Source: Alentia gelatinosa | Lineage: Eukaryota > Annelida > Polychaeta > Phyllodocida > Polynoidae | Length of the DNA stretch: 64,000 bases | Reading direction: 5' to 3' | NCBI GenBank assembly: GCA_950022655.1 | Contig: OX465579.1 | Location: 134,735,118 to 134,799,117 of the forward strand | Part shown: positions 33,730-46,200 of the stretch, piece after piece | Position numbering within the stretch: the stretch's first letter is position 1 | Layout of the letters: the number at the start of each line of letters is the position of its first letter | Program-made: the position numbers and the translations under genes | Notes under the pieces: model-generated | Seen by the model: only the letters and a program-made list of their open reading frames with translations | Database searches by the model: none | What the model was told of the DNA's origin: nothing

Positions 33730-35620
33730 TAAAAACAGATTTTCCAGTGTTTTTCATGATCTGGTAGGCAGCTTCCACCACGTCAGCGATGGTGTGCCTA
33801 CGAGGGGCCGACTTCTTGCTTGGCTTGGTGGGTCTCCCAGAAGTATCATCCTCGCTGGATGAGGAGGACGACAACTGTTTCACCCTCCTTTGCAGGTTCC
33901 CGGCTATGGGACCACTTGCTTCTGTCCATCTCCCGTGACAACTTTTTGTAGTCAGAGTCGGATAGCATCAGACACCCGTACCAGCCGGGATTCTTCTTCC
34001 ACCATATCCTGAACAACCGTCCGTCCCTCACGGAAGTCTCCTGCTCCAGACAGCTTTGCCGAGCGTCTGATGCTAGGTCAACGAACCTCTGCCAAAGGTT
34101 CATGACCCGCTCCCTAGCTGCGGTGCTAGCAGTCGGGTGCTCCTTAGCGATGTGCCAAACAAGACACAATCGCCGGGAGCTGGCACAACCTGCCTGGCAA
34201 GCACCACCCTTCTTACCAAGGCATTGCAACCACGGCCACTTGGCAAGGTGTTCCTCTACGAGGTGCTTTGCGTACCGAGCCTGAGTCGCATAGGTTGGAG
34301 ACAATTTCTTGTCCCTCCCATGGCAATTCACAAAGGCACAATGTCCACCATTTGCAAACTTGTGCCACCTTATCATCATACTTCAGCTGACTCACGCTCT
34401 GTACCCCCTTCACCCGGTTAACATACCAGGTGTTAGGAGAGCCCTCGTCATCCTGAAGCCATTCCTCATTGTCTAAGGCTCCGTCCAAACCGACCTTATT
34501 CAGAATATAGTGTCGGTTCCCGTGACGTAGATCTTCCAGGCAAGTGAAAGTCTTGCCCAGCAAAGAGGCCGGCGAGTCTGACTTGCCAGCCTTCCCGGCT
34601 TCCGCCGCTGTCAACTCCGCTTCTGCCCGACAGAGTCGCTTTCTTTGCTGCTTCGACGGCTGCGGTTCAGTTCCTGAAACGCCCCCGGACCCTGGGGCCA
34701 CGTCTTTGTTCCCGGACTTCCCCGGCTCAGACTTAACCGGCTTTGACACCGGCTTCTCGTCCTTGCCGGACTTCTCCATTGAGACACAGTCGCCCCCAAC
34801 TGACAAATTAGTGTCCATGGCTGTCTCTGTCTCAGCCCTAGACCCACCCGGGTTGGCTAACGGTCCTGGGGCCACAAAGGTTCCCATTCCCGCCGGCTCT
34901 CCACTGGGAGGTGTCCAGTACTGATACATTGACTGCACCACGGCACGCGTCTGGGGATCTGGTATCCCCGGTAACATCTGTTCCAGACTCTGGGTACTAA
35001 CCACAGGTCCGGAACCTTCCGAGTCAGGTGCCTGCCTCAGAGTCCGCCTACGCGGGCGGGCACGACCACGCCTTGGCATATCGGTCTCTGATTCAGACCC
35101 CCTAACTTCCTTCATGACCACGTCCGAGTCACTAGGGGTCTCAGCCAGAACTGAGCCCTTCTGCAGTCGTGCACTGGAAGATTCCTTAGCAGCCGGGGCT
35201 GCATCGGAACTCTTCCCCTCCCCGACTTTTCCCTGTCCGGGTTGCTCCTCTCTGGTTTCCTCGAACTCGTCCCCTTCTAGGTCGAAGTCGCCATCATCTG
35301 AACCGATGAGCAAAGCATCATTGTCCAGGTCTGCCCCACGCCGAGGATCCGGGCAGGCCTGAGGGGAGTCCGCGCTCACCCTCCGCTGTGGGGGTACAGC
35401 CAGCCATGCTGCTACTGCCCGACTCTGGTGGTGCTAGGCACCACTCCAAACACAGAACTCCGATCATTAGCCACAATTCTTGGCATAGATGGCTGTGCAC
35501 CACCCTCTCTTTCTTAGGCTGCCTAAATGTATGGCTGACTTTGCGGTTCATCCGTCTAGGACTAGCAAATGACCTTCTGACTTTCATGGGTTCCCTAGGA
35601 TACATGCAATGAACATTCAT
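33730..35620 (-). pseudogene. Unrecognised GC-rich coding region spread over three frames
   Basis: The - strand is open in successive frames that continue one another: about 35318-35620, then 34213-35379 (most of 388 codons), then 33846-34379, then about 33730-33910, each reached by a shift of the same sense. The N-terminal part is acidic and Pro/Ser/Gly-rich (IGSDDGDFDLEGDEFEE), with basic RRGRARPRRR. The middle has ETDMPRRGRA and SLEQMLPGIPDPQTR. The C-terminal part has a Cys/His cluster (HCAFVNCHG, later CQAGCASSRRLCLVWHIAKE), suggesting zinc binding, then a Ser-rich basic tail (KPSKKSAPRRH). I do not recognise the family. GC content is well above the flanks. It could be an ORF1/gag-like product of a retroelement or a decayed host gene. 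Confidence 0.5.
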
Positions 35621-35785
35621 AAAACCTGATGGATAAAATGTTGATACAAATTACTTAAGTAAAAATAAAAGTCTTTAAAAAAACATGTAAAGAATGTGAA
35701 TAAATGAAAGGCCAGCTTCAATTGGTTCATAAGATCTGAAAATGTACAAGATTGTTACATAAATATGAAATCACAGATGATTTAA

Positions 35786-36129
35786 CCCTTTCCAGGTGAG
35801 CAGGTTGGTGGGTACCTGGAGCTGCTGGGACTAGGATGCCCCTGGGCTGTATGTCTCTGGGGGCAAGATATTTTCACTTGTCATGTGACCTTAGAGAAGT
35901 TCTTTATTGACATGGGTCAATTTCTTTTGAAACAGTATACAAAATGTATTGATTATCACACATATCTTTCCATATTTTACACAAACTCTTTAAATTTTTC
36001 TTGTATTGGAAAATGCCTGAATATATTATGAATGCCTGTAGGCATTCTCGCCCCCTGTGTACAGAATGCCTGTAGGCATTTTCGCCCTCTATGTACATAA
36101 TGCCTGCAGGCATTTTCGCCCTGATTGGG
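35786..36129. mobile_element. piggyBac-like MITE, second member
   Basis: TTAA stands at 35782-35785 and 36130-36133. The ends are CCCTTTCCAGG and the complement of CCCAATCAGGG, a weak TIR. Next to the right end, AATGCCTGTAGGCATT-type palindromes occur three times at 34-bp spacing (36031, 36065, 36099), the same layout as the MITE at 23995. Confidence 0.65.
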
Positions 36130-36445
36130 TTAATAACAATAAATCAACTGGTCCAGCTATTCCTGCTGCAAGGAATGTTGTGTGACTTCCGCAACCTCTT
36201 CCTCCACGGTCATCTTCTTGCACTTCGCCCGTGAACTTTAAACATAAAAATAAAGAACAACTTGCGAATACAGAGAATCATAAAATAGAAACATAGAAAC
36301 AGGGATATCAGTTGTGGTTATAAAAAAAAACATAGGAAATATATTTCCTGTGGAGTTTTATGCATGAAAGAGACTGAGAAAACATGGAAAACACAATGTT
36401 ATGAATGCACAAACTCAGACTCATATAACTAAAAACAATTAAAAC

Positions 36446-36593
36446 TTATGGTGTCACAACCTGTGGCTGGCTTTGATCCCCTGTGGAGTCCAGGGAGGGA
36501 AGAGGGTCCTGGGACAAGGAGAGGCTGTCATCCTCAAGGTAGGGGGTTGGTTTTCCTCTGCTGTTGCCGCCCTGGTAGCATACCTCTGGTCCC
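36446..36593 (-). CDS. Possible exon, unrecognised
   Basis: After a TTTTTTTAACAG acceptor on the - strand, a frame stays open to TAA (GPEVCYQGGNSRG, then EDDSLSLSQDPLPSLDSTG). It is acidic and Ser/Pro-rich like the N-terminal part of 33730-35620, so it may belong to a neighbouring or the same transcription unit. No downstream linkage was established. Confidence 0.3.
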
Positions 36594-36779
36594 CTGTTAA
36601 AAAAAGCATATCAAGCATGCATTTAGTTCTGATTGTCAAATAATGTTTTTAATGTAGTTTATAAAAGGCTGATAAGAGTTGTGTTTGAAAATTTAAATCT
36701 TTGCTTTGTAATAACCATGGATGAATGTTGGGACTGAAGAAAAAATCTGAAATTAAAAAGCCCATCATTTATGATATTA

Positions 36780-37005
36780 TCATTTTGGTCTCCCAGTGGA
36801 GCGTTGCCACAGCCAGAGCAGGGCGGTGTTTATACACACCCTCTCCCTTTCCAAAGTGGCTTTCTGCACACTATCCCTCCCCTGGTCTTCCCGTTTCACA
36901 TACTTTCCTTGGTACCAGTGCCATTCTTGTTCTCTGTATGCAGGATCATCCCAATGGCTGGCCCTGTAGAGTCAGGCACGCTCCACTGGGGTCTTAGGTG
37001 GCATA
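36780..37005 (-). CDS. Possible coding piece, unrecognised
   Basis: The - strand is open with a natural-looking composition (SHWDDPAYREQEWHWYQGKY, then DSVQKATLERERVCINTALL). A second frame starts MPPKTPVERA just upstream and stops early. GC content resembles 33730-35620. No homolog is recognised. Confidence 0.25.
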
Positions 37006-39202
37006 ATGACTAGACTTGATGACTTCTAAAGGTTACAAGATAAAAAAAAAACCCACAAGAAATAGATAACTATAATAGAAATGTTATCATTTCTTATGAA
37101 AATAACAACTAGTATTACTTTTATGAATTTTAAAGATTTTTTTACGTAGATATATTACAAAAATTATACATGTATTATTTATTTGAATAAAGAGGCATGC
37201 TACAATTAAAGCAAGACAACTATCAACATCATCTTTGAGGCCATCAATTTTGATTTGAAATACTGCAGGCATTGGCAGATGAAACTGAATTAATGTATTC
37301 ACCATCAGGCACCCTTGTATCATTTTTCCAATAAATGTTCAATATATGTTTAAAACTCGTACAAAAATAAAATGCACAGTATTATCAGTTAGACAACATG
37401 TATACAGTTTATGATGGAAAGCATTATATGGAACACAGCAGACAAAAATGTATTGAATTGTATTCACTGTCACAAAATTCTGCAAGTGCCATAAAGCATG
37501 CATATCTATGTTCATTATTACAAAGAGCAATTGCCATGCACTCACTGGGAAACCCTATTTCTTAAGTAAGTGAAATAGCCACCATGATTTGTACATATTA
37601 TATGATTTTGGACTCATTTCCAAAATTTCACTTCAAAATGTATTCACTGTCACGGAGTCAGACAGCTGTACAACCTACTGCACCTCAATAAAGTCATCAA
37701 GAGTTCAAAAGTTCAAAATTATATGTCACTTTCACCTATAGTTAACAATAAAAAGATTTAGAATTGCTAAGAGTTTCATTCAAGAATTTCTGATATAAAA
37801 GGTACAGGTCAGTTTCTGTAATCACTGTCACGCAACCATTACACTAGGTTTTGTTCAATTGATGGATACAACATTTCCATAAACATCCTTTACAAGTTAT
37901 CAAGTGAGAATGCAAACAAAATTATGTTTTCTCCATGATCTATATGCTATGTGGTAACAAAATATCACAAATTTTCATGTTTACATCATCAATAAGTGTA
38001 AATTAATTTGAATTTTCAAAGGAGTACTCACCAAAGGGACAGCCTCTCCTCACCCATGAATGCTTGTCAGCCAGTTCCAGTAAAAAGAGCTAGAAGGTGC
38101 CTACTGTTTCTGGTAGTTACCCGGTAAAGTTTCCTGCCATGTATTTATCGTCACGCTTGTGATGGTGAATACATCATGGTTTTCAGGTAATAGTGTGCAA
38201 ATCTTGATTGTCTGATTCAGCAAAATGTATTCAAATAGTTAGGGACCTATGGGGGGGAGACTGTGTTAGGTGCTAAATTGTCATATTACCACCCAGTGAA
38301 GGCCACTGTGACAGTTAATACAGAAATTGGACATGGAAGTGGCCAGTTATCACAGAATGAAATGTTGATCTTCTGACTTAAATCTTTTTACAAGAAACTG
38401 GACATCATGTTTATTTTTTGATATTATAAAGAAGAAACACATTTAGTTTCATTAATCTATTATGCACATGAATTTCCTTTCTTTTTCCACAAAAGGAAAT
38501 TCATTTTTGGACAATTCTCACCATTTATAACCCTCTATTGCCTCAAATAATGGTTCCAGACCCCAGGATAATATCTATGCATAAAAAGGTCTTCCTTAGG
38601 CCTACTTTATTGTAAGCAATAATTCTGTATTTACCCACTTTTAAAAGTTTTATTTACAAATGACATGCTTTTTTCGAATTGTACAATTTTCATGCTGTTG
38701 ACCCATATTTACATGTAGCCTATAATTATGGGGATATTTGCTTGAATAACACATTCTTAGTGAGCACAACATTGAGTTCCTGAAAAAAATCAATGCATCT
38801 TCTTTTACCCTGGTTACTTATTTTATTCTACATAATTGCAGCATCTGAATATATATTCGGTAGGCATACCAGTTTTTGTGTGTCTTTTTAACACCTAGAA
38901 ACAACACTTCAGCCTATGTGCAGTATATGGAGTCCGGCCGAGCACATTAAGTGATGCATCAGTAATCAAGTTCAGAGTATGCTCTGTTGAGAATTGGGAA
39001 ACTTTAATTATACTTGGATGTTTTGGAAGTGCCACAGACTGTATTTTCTGCTTTTCAAGTATAATCGAACGCAAGCCTATAAGTAGGGCACACTGCATCA
39101 ACAACTTTATGGTAAGCATTGTAGCCAAGGAATTGGGCAGAGGCTGATATAAAACTGTAGCTAGTTCTGATTTCAGATTACCAAATTTATGAGTATCCAC
39201 TT
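37006..39202. other. No gene recognised
   Basis: This is AT-rich sequence with many short frames, none with motifs or paired splice sites. ATTCACTGTCACNNA-like phrases recur loosely between 37440 and 38160. Confidence 0.4.
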
Positions 39203-39420
39203 TTCTCCTTCACCCAGCAGTGGTAGATTTACTACGATGTCAAAGGCCAATCTTTACACCATGTCTATGTCGTGTGGCAAGTCTCACTTGGGTAAATGTA
39301 TAGCAATGAGATTTCTACCTGAATTCATTTCAAATCTATTTGATCACCACCCTAGTAAAAGAAAAGTCTGGTAAAGGACCTATAATGGTTGACTGCACAT
39401 TAAATCAAAACAAACTATTA
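39203..39420 (+). mobile_element. tRNA-derived SINE S1, copy 3 (head missing)
   Basis: The body matches the SINE at 22070 from CAGCAGTGGTAGATTTACTA through GGACCTATAATGGTTGACTG and ends in an AAATCAAAACAAAC-like tail. The tRNA-like head is absent or decayed. Confidence 0.7.
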
Positions 39421-39908
39421 CGCTGCATGCCTGCTACATCCTCATGCTCACAGGGTCAAGTACTATGCATGTTTGCCACCAATGACCGAGGCTTCAGCAG
39501 TCGATTACAACAATTGAATGCCTTCATCATGTGACATGACACATGGTCCTTGATATAATTTTTATTTTACCTGAAAATTACAAATATATTTTTATACCTC
39601 CATTGAACGAAAGTTCTATAGTTATCGATGAATTATTTTTTAATCTATTACATCGATAAAAGGCTTCAGACATAATTTGGTATTCCAGTGGGAATGCCTC
39701 CAGGCATCACTCGATTTAGACAGTATCAGTGAATAACATTATAAAAGAGAGAGAACTGAACAACATATGATATGAACACTATATCTTAATGAGAATATAG
39801 ACACAATAAGAAAATAAGGTATGTGATACAGGCTGGAGGTCTGCAAGTGGTATTTGCCATAGCAACCACCAGAAGGAAGATAAGGTCAATATCGGACATG
39901 CCTAACAC

Positions 39909-40974
39909 AGGTGTTGCTGTTCAGCGCCCCCTAACGGCCCACTGTCTAGTTACGTGGCCGCTTGGACAAACACAGGACGAGTCCGATGGTATGCATGTAG
40001 AGACACACAGCAATCACACCTAAAGTGTGAACCGTGGGTGTAATTGCAGGAGTGTTGTTTTTTGACAGATTAAATTTCTGAAACAAACTAGGGTATTGTA
40101 TTAATGAGTCATGGCTGTCTAAACTTCATAGTTGATAATTATCTTGGTTTTGAATAGAAAAAAATAATCATATTACAGCTAGGCCTGTTAATGTATTAGT
40201 GTGTATCCAGTTTAGGTGTCCCTGTGTTATCTGTCTTATCTGTGGACTTAGACCATTATCTGAGCGGCGAAAGAGGCAACTGTTGGTCATGATGTTTCAT
40301 AATAAGTTCAATAGCTCCTGGCGCAACGAAACTTCAAACCGAACAACAAGAACAAGTGACAAGCTTAAATTCCAGGTCGACCAGACAAGAAGTCAATTAG
40401 TGATGAATTCTCCCTACTATCGGGGTGTTCGTGTATGGGACTCTCTGCCATCCTCCATTCAGCTACTAGGAAGTCGTGAAGAATTCAAGAAATTGGTCGA
40501 ACCATTTTTGACATAGAGGACTAGTCGGAGCTTGTTGTGACGAACTTTCCATCATATTCATCAAACCAACTTTCACCTATTGCCTAATGTGGCTTTGCTT
40601 TAAATTTTGACTCCTGTGTTAAGTTGTAACTATGTATTCTATTGACGTATCAACCACATGTGTATCTGAAAAACTCAAGAAATTGAGAGATGCTACTTCT
40701 AAATAAAAAAAAAATTTTAAAAAAAAGGTATATATCTAAAGTATCACTGAGGTGATATCCATGTATAACACACTGAATTGGAGCTGGAATACCATAAAAT
40801 ACGATGCAATCACTGTTATTTCTCTGCAAATAATGTGCACATTATGAAAGTTTTACGCTCATACACTCTGCGAATCAATGCTAATGTATACGTTGCCAGG
40901 TGAATGTTTGGCTTCACCCATGGCATAACTAAGAAGATAGGGTGCGACACCGGCCTGTGGAAAAAGGCTTATTA
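39909..40974 (-). repeat. 575-bp dispersed repeat R3, copy 3, split by a LINE
   Basis: 39909-40232 and about 40727-40974 together match 16105-16678. Homology is interrupted exactly after GTCCCTGTGTTATCT and resumes at GGTATATATCTAAAG. The 72-codon frame is lost here by a 5-base deletion and a stop. Confidence 0.75.
40233..40726 (+). mobile_element. 5'-truncated LINE 3' end (LINE C) inside R3
   Basis: The open part up to 40516 is the typical C-terminus of a LINE ORF2 (SERRKRQLLVMMFHNKFN, then YRGVRVWDSLPSSIQ and EEFKKLVEPFL, stop), followed by about 190 bp of 3' UTR and an A-rich tail (about 40700-40726). 5' truncation plus A-rich tail is the usual product of target-primed reverse transcription. 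Confidence 0.8.
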
Positions 40975-43040
40975 GGAGTGTAATAAGGTATCTAAGCAAC
41001 CGCTTGACCGTTTTAGTTCTGACTTACCTTGTGCAATCCTGGGCATTCAAATATTCATATTGTTTGGGACTGTATCATACTTTAGTAAGCAATCTACCGA
41101 CGGTTGGAGAATGAGAACTTTTATAGATCTAAAGACATTTCAGAGGTACACTGCCACTCGTCCAGCCTGTAGTATATACCTTGATAACTCATGTTCTAAT
41201 GTTGGATTCGAATTGTTAACCCTTCATATTTAGATGGATGTGCCTCCCAATAAACTTACTTTCTATAAAGGTATTCATCCTCCCCAATGATTTACAGTTA
41301 ATCATCTGCCAATTTAAGTACTGCTAGAGTATGACGTGAGCTATATCTATTGCGAATGCCCTATCATATCCCATCAATGCATGTCATATAACTATGAAAT
41401 ATTTCCCAGTTGCAGTATTATGTCATATTTGGAAAATACAAAAGCTGCCTCAATCGTGGTAAGTCAATACTTTTACTATTCCGCGAATTCCTTATCTAAT
41501 AGATCGGTATTCCGAAATCGAGTTTTTTTTTTTTTTTAAGGTTTTTTATTTCTCGCATTCAAAATATACATTTTGTTCTTCCAAGCGGGAAATATTAATA
41601 TCAACAATTGTGTCAACACAACAGTATCAATTTATATACATGAATGATGACAGATATAAAGTCCTTTCTAGGATATATAGATGACGACTTGTATGTATAA
41701 TATGACTCATTTTACTCATTGGCGAATGATTGTAATCTTGATGTCGTAATTGCTTAAATAACACTATCATATCGCTGCGTAATCATATAATTATTGATCC
41801 ATCCACAGGGAAATATTTCATCCGTTTGTTCAGGGGAACGAATGAAAAGGAGGCGGTACATTCAACTGAGTTCAAGAAGCAGGAAGTATGCGGTCTGGAA
41901 GTGGGTTGCATCCCCCCCGAGAAAAAAAGGTGACCCAGTTTGTAAGCCAATAGCCCTTTGGACGCGGAACAACAATTATTTGTTCTGCAAGCTTGTTGCC
42001 TGAAAATAATTACATGTTTCCTTATGCTAATATAAATAATAGTATAAGGTAGGTATGATTATGATATAGTTGAAGGACAAGGTCTTTCATTCAGAATGAC
42101 AACTTTCGTTCATGTTATAGGCCTATACACAGCCTGTGGTGGTAGGTCAGCCTTGATTTTTAGAGCATTTACATGACATAATTCTTGTACACGAATTTCC
42201 CTGTTCGTTCCTTTCTTTCGGGGTCGTGTTTCACTTTTCATATTAAAATCACCTACGCCACACAAATTCTTTTCTCGATTTAGGTGTTTCAGACTGTGTG
42301 GTAAGGAAATCCATTGGTAAGCCTACTTTTCATTCGGTCGAAGGTTGTCCTCGAGATCTTGTGGAAAGTTTCCTTTCTGTTCATCTATATCATAAGATAA
42401 AAAACAAAACAAAAAAAGAACAACTCTCACTCGAAATATAATTGACAATTATTGCTGTATCTAATGATCCAACAATATAGAAATTGTTCTATGCTATAAG
42501 ATAGTGATTACAAACATATATTCGGTTTGTTAACCTTCCTTATCCGTTATGTCCCATGTGATAAGGTAATGTAGTAGCTTGTGTGATACGTGATCCTTCC
42601 TCAGAAAGAACCGCTTTTTGGCCTTTCGGCTTAAATCAAGAAACCATGGGTTGATCTACGACATGAAGAGGATCCTATTTTCACAATGCTACATTTGTTA
42701 AACCCATTACCCATACATAAACCTTACTGTTTTGGACTAACTTTAGTTGCAATGTTTATTGTATTCCTCATTGTAAATACAAATCGACACAAATATTTGA
42801 ATACATACATTAACGCATATTTTGAAATTGTCTGGATACCTGGTTTATGAACTTTTTTGAACAATTCGGCGCTAGGAATCGTCTTGCTAATATTATGATA
42901 CACACTACAGGACAAGGTTTATTTGCAAATAAATCTTATTTTCCGGAAAGGTCTATACGTTTCAAATCATGTACACCAAACGTTCTAATCTTTGTGTTTC
43001 GAATAGTCAACATATATGTTGTGGTATCAATTATCCATAG
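40975..43040. other. No gene recognised; may hide the first exons of the adaptor gene
   Basis: This is AT-rich sequence with a T run at 41522-41537. The start and N-terminal half of the PH domain of the adaptor gene must lie upstream of 43041, but no exon ending in phase 2 could be assigned. Confidence 0.4.
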
Positions 43041-43204
43041 GTTACCGTGGCGTAGATGGGCCCCAGCCAAAGCCTTTCTTCGGTTGTTCTTCAATGAACA
43101 AAAACCAATGGAGTTCTTCATCGTTAAAGAATCTGTCAATGACCTCCGTGCATTCAGAACCATCGAGACATGGCGAAGAAAGCTTGCTGATGAGCTCGGA
43201 TACA
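43041..43204 (+). CDS. Adaptor gene, first exon found (PH C-terminal part)
   Basis: This 164-nt exon runs from phase 2 to phase 1, after TTATCCATAG and before GTAAGT. The peptide RLPWRRWAPAKAFLRLFFNE then FFIVKESVNDLRAF and ETWRRKLADEL has the closing strand and tryptophan helix of a PH domain. Its phase matches the next exon (A + AG = Lys). Confidence 0.6.
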
Positions 43205-46200
43205 GTAAGTACCCAATGGATTTCATGTAAAGATATAATTTGAAAAGCCTTCAATACAGGTATTGGGTAAAAGGTGTAGTTATGTTATGTCAAGAATATT
43301 CTCCTTGGGTTTTCTTGCTTTTAGCTTGGTTGACTGAGTTTCCCAATGACTGGCGATCAGAAGTACAATAAGGGTCATTCATATAGGATTTGCCCAATCC
43401 CCAATGTTGTACAGAGAAGGTTCCAATACGTCCCCTACATTGCTTTGTACATTTACTAGCCTTCCCCCCTCCGCCCAACCTACACGCAAAAACACATGCC
43501 AAAATATAAGGGAACTTGAGAGTAGGGAACGGCTTTATTTGTGAATTTCCCATTAGCTAATACAGCACGTAAACGAAAGTTATTTATAACTTCCATTTAT
43601 GAAACCCTATCTCTACAAATGGTTTTCATTTTTCTATAAATGGACTGAAAGTGGTGTTACTTATGAGAAAGGACACCTACGGTAATTATAGGAGTGGTGT
43701 ATACGTATTTCCAGATAGATTTGATAAGATTATTAAAAGTAATAAGGCAGTCTTCCGTTCAGGGGTATGGTGCTACAAGACAAGTATATTACAGTGTAGT
43801 AGAATCAATATTAACTAAGGACCAGGTATGGCCCCGAGTGTTGAACTAAGAGTACATCGGATATGCAGGTAATCGCTTGCCTCTGGTCGATGAACCCCGC
43901 ACTTATCATAGAAAGTCCGACGAGGCACGACAAAATTATTTCCAGGATCCTTCATTACATGAAGCTCTCCAAGTAAAGAGTAAATTAAATTATAATCCAA
44001 TTGAATTCGCAGAATAATTTGTTGATCGAGATGTTGTAATAGAAGTAATCACATTAATCTCCAATTTTATAATTCCAAGTGTTTCCAAGTTCAGAAGTTC
44101 AAGTCCAATTTGAAAGCAATCACTAACGTCTACAGTCCAAATTCAGGCGAAATAGTAAAGCTGAAATATATTTAGGAATCATGTCTTAAATTGAATACAA
44201 TTTCGCGCACAGTCCACATGAAGTGAGTCTTTCCGAGTTATATCAGCTGCTGCTGCGCCGTCAGAGTGGAGAATATACTCTCTAATTACCCACCTAATAC
44301 GAAGTCTCCATACTAAACCTATGGAGCCTACAGATCGCTACTGAGTAGAATACGGAAAGCCGTATTTTCCTAGGAGAATACGGCTTTTTCGGCCACCTGA
44401 TTTCGGCATCAAAGGTATATTTCTATAAACAATGCATGACGATTGCATCGAATTTCTAATTATTTACAAGATTTTTTTCCTCATAATAAGTCAAAAGGTG
44501 AGTGGTAACTACATTACCATGGTTCGGATCTGTGTGGCGTAGTAATGCTCCGAGCGATAGCGAGGAGCATTACTACCCGTCAACTACGCGGAGAATACGG
44601 CCACTCAGATCCAAATCATGGTAATATTGTGTTTGTCCCAAACTAACCCCGTCGGTTACATGACTCTAATGGGCCAATGGTTTCTCATCCGAAGTGTGCC
44701 CTATTCTAGCAAGCGTATTACTATATAACGTTATATTACCTATTGTCACTGGTTGCTTTGACTTGCTACATTACAATAGTATTCTTAGAAATTTACCAAA
44801 GATACTTTTGCATATCATTGCTGATTGCTGATACTGCAATTTGTGCTCATGCATATGCATGCGTATGGAAAATTAAGCTGCATGCATTCAGACTAACCCC
44901 CTCCCACTACCAACACACATCCTTGCTGTGTAACAGCTTTGTGGATGGCCACAAGTCATTTGTTTCTCATGGACAGAAGTTTTATCCAGAGAATGCAGCC
45001 TTTCTTGTAAAGTATAGTAGACCCCTCTTTCCGGGTACGCAACTTGGAGCACTTTGGTCTGAAATCCTTTTATTTGTTTCATTTTTCCCATTGAGCAGGA
45101 CACCCCTCTTCACGTGGTAATTTGGCCCAGAACACAGGGTGCACTGCTTAACTTTGTTTTACTGTACTACCTATACGTTCCTATGGCTGTTATATTAATA
45201 TATTGTTTATCTACCAACAGAGTGCTACTGGACCGTTTATATTCGGGATTCCGGGCAGGACTGGGAAGAGGGATACGGCAGATTGCACTTCACGGAGCAC
45301 AGCTTGGCTATTATATCTGTGAAGGATAAACCACAGACACTTGGGTATTGGCTACTCGAACATGCTACTTGGTGTGAATTCAAATACCCTAATCTCCTCA
45401 TACTGAATTTCAAGGCTCAAGGTAAACGTCCATTTTATTCTTTCTGAACCTATGTTTGATCTATATTGTAGGGCGTATTAAAATGCGCATGACGGACCCA
45501 TACCGGGAACACGTACCCATTTAGCCCTCAGCCCTGACATGGCAATGGCAAATCACTAGGATAATATTTTATTGACCAAGCTGAGACTTCAGTGGGTTAC
45601 AGTTTCCCCATATCCAGTTTCAATGGAGGTTCGAGAACGGTATTCCCCCAGTATTTTTATCTTTGTTATTTTTCAAATCTTTGAAAATAAAGTGTGCCCT
45701 CCCACCCACTCCCTTCTTTCCTCTCTGGTGTATCTCAAAATGAGATAAGCGCCCCACCCTCATTATTAAGACTATTATCTTAAGGTGTACATATTTTGCC
45801 ATAGCAGGAAGGATTTGCTACAAGATATCTCATCTGTATTTTGAATTTAAACACGCCATATCATTTAGCATAAGTGAAATGGTATTCATATCAATTCATA
45901 TTGCCCTCAACATATCTCATATTTTGAATATAGGTATTTTGAATATATTTTCCTGTATGAGGCAAATAAATGTTTAATTTCTTTGATTTTTAGCTGAGAA
46001 AATGGAGCTAAATATGGGCTAAGTAGCTAATTTAGCATGTTTTTATAAGGGTTTCTGTCAACTGTCATCATGTTAAGGAAAATACAGAGATCTCATAAAA
46101 ACTGTTTCATGGCATAGTTGGATATCCTTTCTATATAGGTATCTTTCAATTATATGAATTTGATATCCTTTCTATATAGGTATCTTTTAACCATATTAAT

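Larger units (their letters stand above)
43205..45220. other. Adaptor-gene intron 1 with two palindromes
   Basis: No exon is seen in it. A 125-codon frame at 44743-45120 is hydrophobic but lacks splice and motif support. Two fold-back sequences are listed separately. Confidence 0.5.

Noticed and set aside
42847..43040. Upstream part of the 127-codon frame leading into the PH exon
   Set aside because: Low-complexity, no motif, and a good acceptor lies at 43039-43040; taken as intron.
43016..43204. Frame with YRGVDGPQPKPFFG, reminiscent of a cytochrome P450 N-terminus
   Set aside because: Only a few residues match and the rest does not resemble P450; the other frame matches the PTB exon in phase and in PH-like features.
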